Of a DNA stretch of 64,000 nucleotides, positions 50,008-60,862 are shown piece after piece; position 1 is the first letter of the stretch; each line of letters starts with the position of its first letter. The translations under genes and the position numbers were made by a program. A model generated the notes under the pieces. That model searched no databases and was not told the origin of the DNA. It saw only the letters and a program-made list of their open reading frames with translations. The stretch is from Tenrec ecaudatus (lineage: Eukaryota; Chordata; Mammalia; Afrosoricida; Tenrecidae): positions 17,259,001-17,323,000 of the forward strand of contig NC_134546.1 in NCBI RefSeq assembly GCF_050624435.1, read 5' to 3'.

Positions 50008-50224
50008 AACTCAGATGACTGGCCCTGGCCAACCTAACCCGAAGCCATGGTCTCTTTGTTATGATCCACTATTTTATGTAATGGTCAGAAAACAAAGAAA
50101 TGTCAACCCAAACAACCAAACACAGGCACGGGCTGTCTTCATCCTACTCTCTGGGAGCACCCAACATGCACAGGGGTGTACTTGGAGCCTCTGAGATTCA
50201 AGAAGCCCCCAGGAAGTAGACATT

Positions 50225-50302
50225 CACAGTCTTGGAACCCTCTGCGGCCGCTTCGATCCTGTCCTACTGGTCCCTATGGGTCAGCATCAGCTAATTGGTC
50301 AG
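50225..50302 (+). mobile_element. AfroSINE 3' fragment
   Basis: It has only the 3' third: CTTGGAACCCTCTGCGGCCG, CTGTCCTACTGGTCCCTATG and GGTCAGCATCAGC. Confidence 0.6.
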
Positions 50303-50689
50303 CCATGCTTTCAGTGGGAGATTCGGCATGAAACTTGCAGTGTGTGATTCTTTGATGAAAATGTTGTTGGTGATTTCCTCCCCACCATGTAAATGAACAA
50401 GGAAAACCATCTTCCAAAGAGATGGTTGGTCGGAGCCCAGATGTTGATTGCTGTCACATTGGCAGCGGCCACAGATGCCAAAGCACAACAACAAAACACA
50501 TGTCAATGAAACGGCGCTCATTTCCACATCGTGCCACAAATTTTGAAATATGAATGACACACGTCATGGTAGAACACTATGGGTAGTGATTTCTAGCTTC
50601 TGCTACATACAAATAAGACCGGTATGGTATGTCAAAAAGGACCGACAAACAATAGAAGACGCAATAGATGGAGGAACCTTGCTGTGTGT

Positions 50690-50805
50690 GCCAGATAAGG
50701 ACGTCATTGTGAGGATGGAGCCGAGGCAGGCAGCATTTCTTCCTGTTGTGCAGAGGGTCGCTGTGAGTCAGGGCCGACTGAGAGCACACAACCACCCAGG
50801 ATAGA
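50690..50805 (+). mobile_element. RTE LINE / AfroSINE 3' tail
   Basis: It carries the shared 3' tail (GTGAGGATGG, then TTGTGCAGAGGGTCGCTGTG and GACTGAGAGC). From the tail alone I cannot tell whether the parent was RTE or SINE. Confidence 0.7.
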
Positions 50806-51617
50806 GGTTCCACCCCTCACAACAAGGGTCATAAAGCTCCAAGAAGAACAGACTCTCAGAGGGGGGAGGGAGGGAGGAGACCTGAGAAGGTTAAGATCCA
50901 AATAATAAAAGATGGCTAAGAAACAAAAAAATCCACCCTGAAAAAGTGTGAAAATTGGACTGAGGTCCCTCTTTGCCTCCCCCAAATGGATCTGGCAAAT
51001 GTCAAAACACGCTTTGGGGGTCCTGGAAGACGCAAGCAAATGGGCATCCATGTAAAACCGGTGAGAGAAAAGGCCAATTTACAGCAGTCTGTCCTAAGTA
51101 AGGGATTACAATGAATGCACAAGACTGTCTACAGCATTATTACACATTTAATATTTGCGAGCCATAAAAATTAACCAGTCGAAACTACGGGTACTGTAGT
51201 ACACATTTTGCTCTGCAACTTGTCTTTTGAAATGTGTAATGGAAACCTTTCTTCTTTTAAATGGCTACCTAGTAAAACACCATCTCGACATGTAAAGACG
51301 AGCTTCAGGGATGTCATTAAATAACCATCTTAGCGTGGGTCTGGCCAATGGCTGCCATCGCCAAGGATGGATGCAGCAGCAAGCTCACTTTACGTTTTTC
51401 TGGGCACACTTTGGTAACTATTTATGCAGGGTCTATAGCGAAATGGGGAATTACGGACTCAAAATTCTGCCAGTTAGAATCAACAGCCACATGGATTTCC
51501 GAGAGAGAAGTTGTACCAACTTCTACTTCCAATAGCAATGTGCAGATTATTCATTCATAACAGTGAGAAATTGGGAAGAGCTACGTGGCCAAAGTATTCG
51601 ATGGTGGTGAAATGAAT

Positions 51618-51903
51618 GACAGGGAACCTAGGTAGCACAGCTCTGAAGCTCTTGGTTGCTCACGGAAAGGTAAAGGGCTCTAATCCACCTGCAGGAGAAA
51701 GAGCTGACAATCTGCTCCTGTGAAGATGACGGCCAAGCAAACTCTACGACGTAGTTCTCCTGTACCGCACAGTCATGAGGAATTCCCAGTAGGTGCCCGA
51801 CAACCAGCCAACCATACTCCAGGGGCGGCTTACTATCCAGCCACACTTCTACCCTGTCCTACAGAAGGTGCCCAGGAGTTGGCATCGGCTTGGTGGTCGA
51901 GGG
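51618..51903 (+). mobile_element. AfroSINE, interrupted by ~70 bp
   Basis: The 5' part is at 51618-51772 (GCACAGCTCTGAAGCTCTTG, TGCAGGAGAAAGAGCTGACA). The tail is at about 51843-51903 (CTACCCTGTCCTACAGAAGG, GGCATCGGCTTGGTGGTCGA). About 70 bp of other sequence lie between. Confidence 0.65.
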
Positions 51904-52052
51904 GAAGAATGGTGTTGCCACCAATATCTAAGGTCTAACGACCTAAAAACTGTTTATTATGGAAGGTTATAGCAAAACCACATAATTTCAAGTGTGAGCC
52001 CACTGAAATTCACATGCTCTTTAAAATAAGATTTACTTCCCCCATTCATCTA

Positions 52053-52243
52053 AGGAGCCCCCCTGGTGCAGTAGGTTACACACGGGCTGCTAGTTGCAAA
52101 GTTATCAGTTCAAACCCAGCAGCTGTTCTGCAGGAGAAAAACAAGGCTGGGCTCTCATCAAGACATAGTCTCAGAAGCCTATGGAGCAGTTGTTCTATAG
52201 GGTCGCTCTGAGTCAGAATTGACCAGACGGCAGTGGGTGGGGC
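52053..52243 (+). mobile_element. AfroSINE, full-length-like
   Basis: It contains GGAGCCCCCCTGGTGCAGTA, GTTCAAACCCAGCAGCTGTT, TATAGGGTCGCTCTGAGTCA and GACCAGACGGCAGTGGG. Confidence 0.92.
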
Positions 52244-52829
52244 TACACATTCACCTATCAGATTCTGCAGCACAACGCTAACCCCTAGGGTCAGGTGGAG
52301 GGATTCCAGGTCCGTAGAGCGGTTTTCTCTTAGGCCTTCCGGTGTTCTCCAGACGTTCTGCAGTAAAAGCACGTTTCTCACAACCACCGGAAAACACGCA
52401 GTCCTGATCTGTTCTAAACAACAACGTTCTGAGGACTAGTTGCCTCAGTGATGGAGAGATCCACATGTGACCACCGTGAGCATCACACCAGGAGTTTCTC
52501 AGCATTAACATGAACGAAGCAACCAAGCGTTGGTCAACTGAGTCCCCACGAGCATCCTGGCCTGGGCACCTGCTCCAGGACTGGCCTGTGCCAAGGAGAG
52601 CCAAGAGCAGAGATGCAGACCAAGGGCCCCTGCCTCGAAGGAGCCATCCATCGAGTAGAGAACTCGGAGTAGAGTGTCGTCTAAATGACAACAGGAGGAA
52701 CCAGAACGCCGCTACTGGGTGGCCCATCCAGAGAGGTTAACCCACTCAAAGAACAAAAGCCCCCAAGACAAGGCAACAGCAGGCTGGCTAAAAGGGGTCA
52801 AATGCACAAGTCACTTCTGATGAAGCCCT

Positions 52830-52990
52830 CCCCCACTGGCCACGGCCCAGTCCATTCCAGCTCATGGCGACCCTGTGCGTTAGAACAGAAGGTTTCCAAA
52901 GGCCGGGCCCTTTTAGCAGCAGCTCTCCAGACTTCTCTTTCAAGGCACTTCTGGGACCCAGTTAATAGTCTGGCGCCGAACTGCACCATG
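52830..52990 (-). mobile_element. AfroSINE, decayed
   Basis: It contains CCATTCCAGCTCATGGCGAC and AACAGAAGGTTTCCAAAGGC. The 5' end of the element is poorly preserved. Confidence 0.6.
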
Positions 52991-53019
52991 CTGGGACGGG
53001 AACAGCCACTATCTAGAAA

Positions 53020-53106
53020 TATGAGGGGGGCTTCAAAAAAGCTTGGGGGGCAATGGAATGAAAAGATAAGGGGATTTCCCTACAGATTTTTAAAAGCCAT
53101 CCCATA
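53020..53106. mobile_element. Possible mariner-type MITE
   Basis: The ~85-bp stretch has imperfect inverted ends (left GAGGGGGGCTTCAAAAAAGC, right reads GGGATGGCTTTTAAAAATC on the other strand) and TA at both borders. It resembles short mariner-derived elements, but the match is by eye only. Confidence 0.4.
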
Positions 53107-55452
53107 CTTGAAGATTATGAACACAACCATGAGGAAAATACAAGGTTTTTTTAAGGTGGTGGGGGCGGTAGTTGGAGGGCGTGAGGGGCAGGCAGGTAAC
53201 ACCACCATCACAAAGTAAAGGCAAAAATACTCAGTACTGAATTCACTTGACTGGACTCCCCATGATGAAAAATTATGCTCAATTTCCCTCTGTCCTAAGA
53301 CTAGACAAAACACCAGCAAACAGGTAACAGTCCACTTCAATAAGCTTCCAACTTTTCTAAGTCCAGGTTAACAGTTGCTTATTTCTTAAGTCATATTCCA
53401 CACAACACATTCAGAAGGCATCCATCAAAAGAACCTGCCCACATTTTCAGAGGTGCTATAAGAGGAAGGTGCATTGTTCGTGGAATGAAGGGCACCTCAG
53501 AGATGGTTCTCGAGTCTAGATTTCTAGTGTTCCTGTTTCTTTGAAAATTGCTTCAGCTTGACCCTTCACAGGGGGGGGGAGGGCGGGGAGCGGAACAGCC
53601 AAGAAAAGAAACCAAAATGGCCCCATAAAGCACCCACTCCCACCCAATCTTCCATCTAAATGCCATCTAAGCACGATTAGCCTTTAGGCATAGAATTAAG
53701 TTCACACTTCAAAATGAAGTGATCAGAAATATTTGAAATGACAGCAGAATAAGGGCCAATCTCTGGGGATCAAAAATATAGCAAGCCAGCTGGCCTAGAC
53801 GGGATTAGTGTTGGTAAGCTTAATTTTAATAGCGCGGGGTCATTACATTTTCCATGGGAAAGAAAGTACAAGAACACTCACAACAATTAAGACATCTCAG
53901 CCAGAGTTGTGAGTCTGCCCTGGTCAGCAAGCCAGGCCACAGAAGCACCTTGAATACTGGCTCACAAATCCACAGCAGTATTTATAGACCTCAGAACATG
54001 CTTCAGATGAGATGCAATTCGTGGAGCCAGACGTTTGCTTTATCAGTAACTAACAGCGGAGCAGGGCTCCTTGGAAGGGAGAACCCACACCTGGGAAGTT
54101 GCCAGACACGCAAGCTTTCAACACAGCCGAATCCGAACTCTGGGGATGGAGCCCAGGATCGAACAAGGCCTCCAAGTTATTCTCATTCATGAGCAAATTC
54201 AAGACGGCGGCTGCAGAAGATACTAGAGAGCCTTTGAGTAGAAAACCAAAGGCTTGCAAGACACACAGGCTATGAAATCTCCTTCGGGTTGACCCAACCT
54301 CCACTTGGCTTTGCCCATTCCTTTTAGAGGGCAGCCCAAAGAATAGCCCCTTGTTCGAAACACACTCTCAAAAGGTCTGAGTAAGAAAGAAGGGTGGATT
54401 TGGGGGGGGGGGGCGTAAAAAGGCCCTTAGAGATAGGTCTAATGGAAAAGTCATCTATAGTGCGTGTGTTACCATAGTAACACAAAGCCATCATCTACTC
54501 CTGTAAACAAGGTCCCTTTTGCAGGGGACATGGTACAAGCAGTCCCTGGATTGTGAATGAGTTCGGTTCCTCAGTCTGTCTTTTAAGGAGGCAGAGTTTG
54601 GTATGGCTTGTGTCTGAGGCCAGTTCCACATTTAAAGGTTTGCCTTAACAAAAACATGTTCTAGCAGTTCGGATAAGCTGAAGCATCTCTAAGAATACAG
54701 TAGCAATGAAAATAACGTTTGGCGCACATTGCAAAAATAGCGTCCCCCGTGTTATGACGAGCCACGGCACAGACCTTGAATTTCGAATACAACAGGCTTT
54801 ATGGGGGTTGGGCCATCAGGACGGGTTGTATGCACGTCAGGCATAAACTGGGGACAGCCTGTATTTCAAGAATGATGACTGTATCCTGAGGAAAACAAAA
54901 TTTGGAAAGGCAAACATGGAAAAGGGAGCCTGTAAGTCTTCCATTTACCCCTTCACAGCCCATGTTCCGAGGGAGCATTCCAAATGAGACGGCCAGTAAG
55001 GAAGACTCGTGTCCTCCGCACACCTCCACTGTCGGCTCCGAAAGACCTCCTCTCCCCGGAATGCAGAAAAGGTATATTGGGCTTCATGCCCTTTACAGGT
55101 CCCTCAGTCTCAAATGCCACAGGAAGTCAACCTGGTCCACGGAATGCCATGGTGTGTCCTAGGGGCCCTTCCCTCAGGATGTCCTGGAGCGGTCCCCAGA
55201 GCGCCCATAAAACTAACTCCAAGTTGCCTGGCACTTTCTCTCCCTCCTCACCTCTACCCCATCATGGACAAAACCCCAAGTGGCATTGTCATACAAAAGT
55301 CCTTGCCTGTTTCTATAACACAAAATCAAATTTATCTGGTGTGTAGCTCATACTTTTGGGGCTTATCCGTAGCTTCCATCATCAACATCTTACCTGCTTC
55401 TCATTAACCTGAGAAATGGGCACAATTCTATTACTCCACACCCCCTCCCCGC
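53107..55452. other. Intron 1 stretch, unassigned
   Basis: Relatively repeat-poor. I see no family, and no coding signal beyond chance open frames. Confidence 0.4.
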
Positions 55453-55453
55453 A

Positions 55454-55508
<55 letters not shown>
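55453..55508. repeat. (AC)n microsatellite
   Basis: About 27 uninterrupted AC dinucleotides. Confidence 0.97.
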
Positions 55509-55511
<3 letters not shown>

Positions 55512-55849
55512 AGCAAACTGTCCCCGAGTGCTGGCCTTCATAAATGACTGATCACTGAGCACGAAAGAGGAAATACAAATGTTTTGCATCGAAGGTTAAA
55601 GAATTTACGATCTCCAAAAGACCTCCCAAGCCTTGCCTGAATTTGTCATCTGCCAGCTCATATTTACCAGAAACCACTGGTTTGGTTTTTGAGAGGGATG
55701 GTGTTTTTCTGATTCAGGAAGGGTGGGGGCAGCAAGATAAGATAAGGACCAGGGACAAACTGGCAGCTACAGAGCCTACATAACCCACAATGATAGCTGG
55801 CCCTTTCTGAAGTTCAAAGAAACAACAACACCGATGGTGCTAACATTAA

Positions 55850-56000
55850 TTAATTAACCTCTTACTAAGTGCCAGGTACCCTTCGCTGTGCATTGCATAC
55901 ATCCAACAACCCTGTCATTACCCTCAGTTTACAGACGAGGAAAACAAGGCCCATGGAGACTAAGCAACTGGTCCAACTTACATACCTTGCTTTCTGGACC
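55850..56000 (-). repeat. MIR ancient SINE
   Basis: It contains ACTAAGTGCCAGGTACCC, CAGTTTACAGACGAGGAAAA and GGAGACTAAGCAACTGGTCC in reverse MIR order. Confidence 0.8.
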
Positions 56001-56372
56001 CCTGTGAGGTCTGCCCTGCCAGAGATGGACACAACACGAGAGGGTAATGGCCACAGGGACCTAGATTATGTTTCCAATGTTGCCAATTCCACACTCTCTC
56101 CCTAAAGCACCGATCAATGCCCAAGAGGCGCATCCACGGAAGTTCCTGAAGCCCAGCTCTTTCCAGACTGTCCCTCTGAAGACGGGGAGGGACATCCTGG
56201 CATTCTAGACCTTGATTAGCCACGGAACACTGGCCACTGGCTGATCCATTCAGACTGCCTCAATTCATTTAAGAAACAGCAGAGATTTGCAGGATGAGGT
56301 ATTTAGCAATGTAGCAGGAATTGGGGTGGGAGATGGAAGTTCTAATCCATGCACAGAACTATAGGTTTTAAT

Positions 56373-56402
56373 TATATATATATATATAAAATCAAAACCT
56401 AG

Positions 56403-56446
<44 letters not shown>
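56373..56446. repeat. Two (AT)n tracts
   Basis: AT tracts at 56373-56388 and 56404-56444 flank a short block. The first tract also sits between TAGGTTTT and AAAACCTA inverted arms. Confidence 0.92.
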
Positions 56447-56754
56447 GAGTCTCCAAATCTGTGAATGCCTTTTTACTTGTACTTTTCTTAACTGCTTCAC
56501 ATTTTGGAAGCGTTATGCACCAGCTTTTACAAACTGATCAGTCTTTTTAGGGCTGTATACCTCCCTCCCCCACCCCCCTTCAAGAAGGAAACAAATCAAG
56601 TTGTGGAAAACATTCTTAGCAAGGGGAGAAATCACATGATAAATCCAGTCTTCACTGGTGAATATGCCTGGGGGGCTCAGGTGTGTGGTAACTTTCAAAT
56701 GTACTCGCCCCTCAGTTCCTCCCTTCAATTTTCACTGAATAACCAAACGAAGAT

Positions 56755-56796
56755 CCAAATAAAATTTTATTTGGAAAATTTTATTTCCAAATAAAA
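56755..56796. other. Nested AT-rich palindromes
   Basis: 56755-56774 is a perfect 20-bp palindrome (CCAAATAAAATTTTATTTGG). Its right part also forms a second hairpin with 13-bp arms at 56765-56777 and 56784-56796 around a 6-base loop. It adjoins the left end of an AfroSINE. Confidence 0.9.
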
Positions 56797-56804
56797 ATAA
56801 CCCA

Positions 56805-57014
56805 CTCCCTGCGGTGGAGCACTTTCCAACTGTGGGTTACTCCCTGGGCTGAGATCCACAAGCTCACCAGTTCTAAACCACCAGCTGCTCCTCTGGAGAA
56901 AGACAGGGCTTTCTACTCTGGTAGAGTTACAGTCTCAGAAACCCACAGGGGGATCTCCACCTAATCTTATAGGGTCGCTATGAGTCAGCATCAACTTAAT
57001 GGCAAACTTGAGTT
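56805..57014 (+). mobile_element. AfroSINE, plus arm of an inverted pair
   Basis: It contains TTCTAAACCACCAGCTGCTC, CAGAAACCCACAGGGGGATC and TAGGGTCGCTATGAGTCAGC. Confidence 0.9.
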
Positions 57015-57024
57015 TGCCCTCTGG

Positions 57025-57150
57025 GGGAATTTCAGAGGCTTTGGGTCTTTACTGGACCAGACAGCCTCATCCTTCTCACAAGGAGCAGCTGGTGGTCTCG
57101 ACCTGCTGACGGCGTGATTAGCAGCTCATAACAACACCAGGGCTCCGATG
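57025..57150 (-). mobile_element. AfroSINE, minus arm of an inverted pair
   Basis: It contains CAAGGAGCAGCTGGTGGTCT, GACCTGCTGACGGCGTGATT and terminal ACCAGGGCTCC. It faces the copy at 56805-57014 with under 15 bp between them. Confidence 0.8.
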
Positions 57151-57819
57151 AGTTCAACAGAATACCCAATTTCACAGCAAGTTCTGGGGCTTTTCCACAG
57201 CCCCCAGCGAAGGTAAAGAAGGTCCCAAAGTGGAGCGACCGAACTTTGTCGACGGATGGCAGGTCCAGTGGCTTTCCCCCACGTGGTCCTTCCATGTAGC
57301 CACTACCAGCTGCCCACCGTCTGTTTCACCTTGCTCAGCTGTACAACGGGGGTGGTACCAGCGCTTTGGCCAGGTGGGAGTACACACAGGTGAAGCTAGT
57401 CGAACTCCACTCTGTGCCAGCGGGTTTGGATATATATTTTTTTAATTTTGAAAGCACTTACAATATCGCCTGTGAGTTAGGACTCAAATCACATTAGTTA
57501 TTGTTCTTAATGCTAATATTTTATTTCCAAATCCATTACCAGAGTCACACCAGAGGCTGCCATCATTCTCATAATGTTTTACTGCTTTGAGACAAATCTG
57601 AACTCAACCCAACTGTCATTGCAAACAAACATAAAAAGGAGGGTGGTGCTGAAAGCATCGCTCCAAACCATGCCACCTGTTGGAGAGTTTCAAGTATGGG
57701 CGCAGCTCGATCCTCAGGCTCCATGACCCTCCAGATTTCCCTTAGGAGATGCTCCCCTTTGGCTGAACTTGTTACTGGCGGCGTTTCAAGGTCGGGGTTG
57801 CAGGTGGAGTCTGAGAAGC

Positions 57820-58284
57820 CCCAACATTGCCCACAGAACGGGGTGAGGCTGCCACGTCGGGCATTGCATGGGGAGGGGTACCGAAGCTTTCCTCCAGGCT
57901 AAGTCGACCCCGCGGTGCGCAAGGAGGGGACCCGGCTGGACTCCGAGGCTCTCAATGGAACCATTCATCTCACGGCGATCTGCGGCAAGAGGCTGGCCAC
58001 CAGGTTCGCTGGCGATCTCACCGCCCGTCCCGCCCGGGCCCCGCCCGCTGGCAGATCCACCCCGGGGAACCCACCGCCCGGACCTGGGTCCTCGGGCCTT
58101 AATTTACCCTTCCCTGCCCCCGTTCACTTCCCAGAAGAAACCCACAGGGAATTGACAAAGCTTCCAGCGTGACGCTCCTGCCTCTGCAGACGTCCACTCT
58201 ACTTCTCCCAGAGAAGTTCACCGAACGAACCATTAATCCGCCGCAACCAACACCCCCTCCCCCAGCCTTCCCTTAAGGCTCGGA
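57820..58284. promoter_or_regulatory. CpG-rich shoulder in the 5' part of TGFA intron 1
   Basis: CpG-rich sequence continues downstream of TGFA exon 1. Three GC-box-like CCGCCC cores are clustered at 58021-58047. It may be the shoulder of the promoter island or an intronic regulatory segment. Short open frames here look like a by-product of GC richness. Confidence 0.5.
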
Positions 58285-58726
58285 AGCGCTTAAAGTTGAC
58301 CCCCGAGGGCGCCTCGCCTGCCGGTGAAAACGTGCCCGTCGCGGCGTCCCGGGGCCGGCGTGGGGGCGCGGAGTGGGGACGGGACGCGGGGCGCAGGCCA
58401 GGTTCCCCCGCGGGGTCCAGCGCCCGCCGCTCGCCCGGCGGGAGCCAGCAGGTGGGTGTGGGCGAGTGCTGGCGCATGGCCGGCGGCGGTGGCGGCCGCG
58501 TCAAGTTCACGGCTGGGGGCGCACGGCTTCCTCTAGCCCAGACGGCCGCGAGCCGGCTCCCACATTGGAATGGGGTCCTCAAACATCATCTCTTTGGTCC
58601 TAGAGGCTCGGCTCGCTCCCTAGCCCCCAGCCCCTTGGAACCCCCGCCCCATGAACCTCCCCGGGAAAGAGACCTGGAGGCGCGGAGGGCAAGCGGGCTG
58701 GCACGGAGGGCGGGCGGCGTACGTAC

Positions 58727-58766
58727 CGAGCGCGAGCAGGGCCAGCTCTCCAGCCGAGGGGACCAT
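58727..58766 (-). CDS. TGFA: TGFA coding exon 1 (signal peptide start)
   Basis: This is the first coding exon of transforming growth factor alpha, a membrane-anchored EGF-family ligand of EGFR that is shed from the cell surface. Read on the minus strand it encodes MVPSAGELALLAL plus the first base of Gly14, then a clean donor (G|GTACGT). From what I know of human TGFA, the matching residues are MVPSAGQLALFALG, so Q7E and F11L are the visible changes. The exon ends in the same phase as the human gene, and the 40 coding bases fit. The ATG has a strong Kozak context (A at -3, G at +4). It lies in a CpG island. It joins in frame to the exon at 23092-23145. The residues form the n- and h-region of the signal peptide. 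The start is secure because no ATG occurs upstream in the same frame before about 59009. Confidence 0.95.
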
Positions 58767-58890
58767 TTTACGCGCGGGCGGGCGGCAGGCGCTCCAGCCT
58801 CCGGGCCGAGCTGCGGGGCCCGAGTGTGGCCACGGCGCGGCGGCGCGCGGGGAAAAGGCGCAGGCGGCTGGGCCGGCCCCCGGCGCGGGC

Positions 58891-58931
58891 GGAGGGAAGG
58901 AGGGAGGGAGGGTGCGAGCGAGCGAGCGAGC
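58891..58931. repeat. (GGGA)n and (GAGC)n tandem block in the TGFA 5' region
   Basis: GGG runs at 58894, 58902, 58906 and 58910 are followed by four GAGC units. The first part meets a G-quadruplex pattern on the plus strand (C-rich on the transcript strand). Confidence 0.85.
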
Positions 58932-60761
58932 ACCCAGCGCCTCTCCCAGCGAGAGCACCCAGCCCGCGCGCCGATGGCCTGGCGGAAATAGCAAGGCGGC
59001 GACCGGCACCTCTCCGCCACTTGGCCAGCCGGACCACCCTCCCGCCCCGATGGGGGTGCCCCCCTAAGGGCACGGAGGGTGGGGCTGGGGGGCTGGAGCC
59101 GGGGGCGGGGACACTGCGTGCTTGGAGCAGGCGGGGCGGGGCGGCCCGAGACTCCGGGAGGCGGCGGCAGGAGACCTGCCTCCGGAGCGGAGGAAAAGGG
59201 GCACGAAGCGCCTGGCTGGAGACGCCACACTCAGGTTGCCACCCGGGTTGCCCGCGGGTCCCTGCACGCCGGTGGGTGGGCGCCCGCCTGGGAGCCCGGA
59301 CGTCCTGGGGTGCAGTGGCCACTTCTAGGCTCTAGGCGGCGGAATGGAGCCGCCCTGGCGATGGTCACCTGCGCCGAGGGCCGCTCGGTCGGGCGGGCGG
59401 CTGGAGACGCTATTGGGAATCGACCTTCAAGCTTCACCGGCAGCTAGCTTGCCTAGAAGTGTCCTGCGTTCCCCAGAATACGGCAAAAGTGACTCAATGC
59501 AGTTTCCCACCTGCGCACCGTTCCAGTGAGGAACATTCCGTTCTAGGGGCTCCCGCCACCCTGGCACAGTCACCTCACGTTCCCAGAAGGGCACATTGTT
59601 AAGATGAGCGTGTCTCCATGTGTCTACTTTGGGGCTGGTGACGAAATCAGGCCTCTGGTCGTGAGGAGCTTGGTTATTCATGCCCCTCATCCCGCCGCCT
59701 GCCACCTCTAAGGCACGGACTAAGACCAACTGTGCACCTGAGAGAAGACTTGCAGGCCTTGGGTTAGCCCTGGGTGCTGAGAGATGGCAGGCCGTGCAGC
59801 AGACAACGGGAAAGCATTCTGGATGAAGTCTGGGTGGCCAGACATATTCTCCAAGAGCCCAAGCACCGCTTAGACTGGCCTCTTGTCCCCTCCGACCAAG
59901 CTGCCCAAAGGCAGATCCACCCTCCTGATGGAGGTGGGACAGGGGAGGAAATTCTCCTGAGGAGTCTTTGAACCTATCTCCCAGACCTTTTTTGCTAAGA
60001 TGATTCCACCCACACATGCACCAGGCCATTGGCCCAAAGCACTAGTGTCAAAAGGAGTTTTGAAAAAGATGTACATTTAAATGGACAGGATATTCCTTTC
60101 AAAACACAGATCAGGATATCTTGTTGACCCTTCAGCGCTTAATGAACCGCGGTGAGGGTTTGTGGTCGAGTCTGGGCGCATCTCTTCCTCCGTTCTCCCC
60201 AGGCCTGACCAAGGCCCCGATGCACACTTTCTCTAGTAGGCTACCCTGGAACACCTTGGGTGCTGTGCCCGCCTCCTTCTGATGGTTTTCTGCCTGCCCT
60301 GGTCCAGGCTTTACACTGGACCAGCCTCTTGCACCACAGGAGTGAAGGTTTGGGCTGTCGGTTGTCTAACCCCAGGCTAGCACTAGGAACAGAGCTGTCA
60401 CCTTGTATCTTCCAGGGACGTGCACAGCAAAGCCCTCAGTGGCTGTCCAGCTGTCGGGAGTCACGTTCAGCAGCTTCCTCTTCTGTGCGCCCCCTCCCCC
60501 CCAAATACACCGAAAGTGTGAGGTGGAAGGAAGTAGCAGCAGAATCAAGCCAATGAGCCTGTCCCCTTTAGGAGTGGAAAATCTCTTTAATCCAGAAAGA
60601 ATGTGCCAAATAATCGGAAGAGCACGCAAATCGAAGGCCCTTCTAGTGCTTGGAAATCATGACTTCTCCTCCAACTCTTTCAAGAGCTGGCCCATAGCTA
60701 TAAATTTGTCGCCTTCCAGTTCATTCAAGGGAGAAGGAACTGTGTACACTGTCCCGTACAC

Positions 60762-60862
60762 AGTGACAGTCTCAGAAACCCCCAGGGGCGGTTCTGCTCT
60801 GTCCTGTGGGGTCCTGATGAACCGGGACGGGCGCCCTGACAGTGAGTGTGAGTTCATTCAAG
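60762..60862 (+). mobile_element. AfroSINE 3' half
   Basis: It contains CAGTCTCAGAAACCCCCAGG, TCTGCTCTGTCCTGTGGGGT and CCGGGACGGGCGCCCTGACA. A 9-bp inverted repeat (arms at 60739-60747 and 60756-60764) marks its left edge. Confidence 0.75.

Larger units (their letters stand above)
23146..58726 (-). other. TGFA: TGFA intron 1 (complete, about 35.6 kb)
   Basis: This interval lies between the exon 1 donor (GTACGT, read on the minus strand from 58726) and the exon 2 acceptor (CAG at 23146-23148). It is a phase-1 intron. It is filled with AfroSINEs, simple repeats, a minisatellite, an L1M relic and ancient MIRs. I found no further exon with recognisable homology inside it. Confidence 0.85.
58285..59445 (-). 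promoter_or_regulatory. TGFA: TGFA CpG-island promoter and 5' UTR region
   Basis: CpG dinucleotides are very dense here compared with the rest of the window. Candidate GC boxes (Sp1-type) are seen at 58641-58650, 59098-59110 and a tandem pair at about 59130-59144, with another GC-rich block at 59390-59402. No TATA box is evident upstream of the ATG at 58766, which fits the known TATA-less TGFA promoter. The transcription start is not determinable by eye. It should lie between about 58770 and 59150. Purine-rich tandem blocks at 58891-58931 sit within the likely 5' UTR or core promoter. Confidence 0.8.

Noticed and set aside
58296..58991. 231-codon plus-strand open frame in the CpG island
   Set aside because: It overlaps TGFA exon 1 in antisense and consists of Arg/Gly/Ala/Pro-rich sequence expected from GC-rich DNA. 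No domain is seen.
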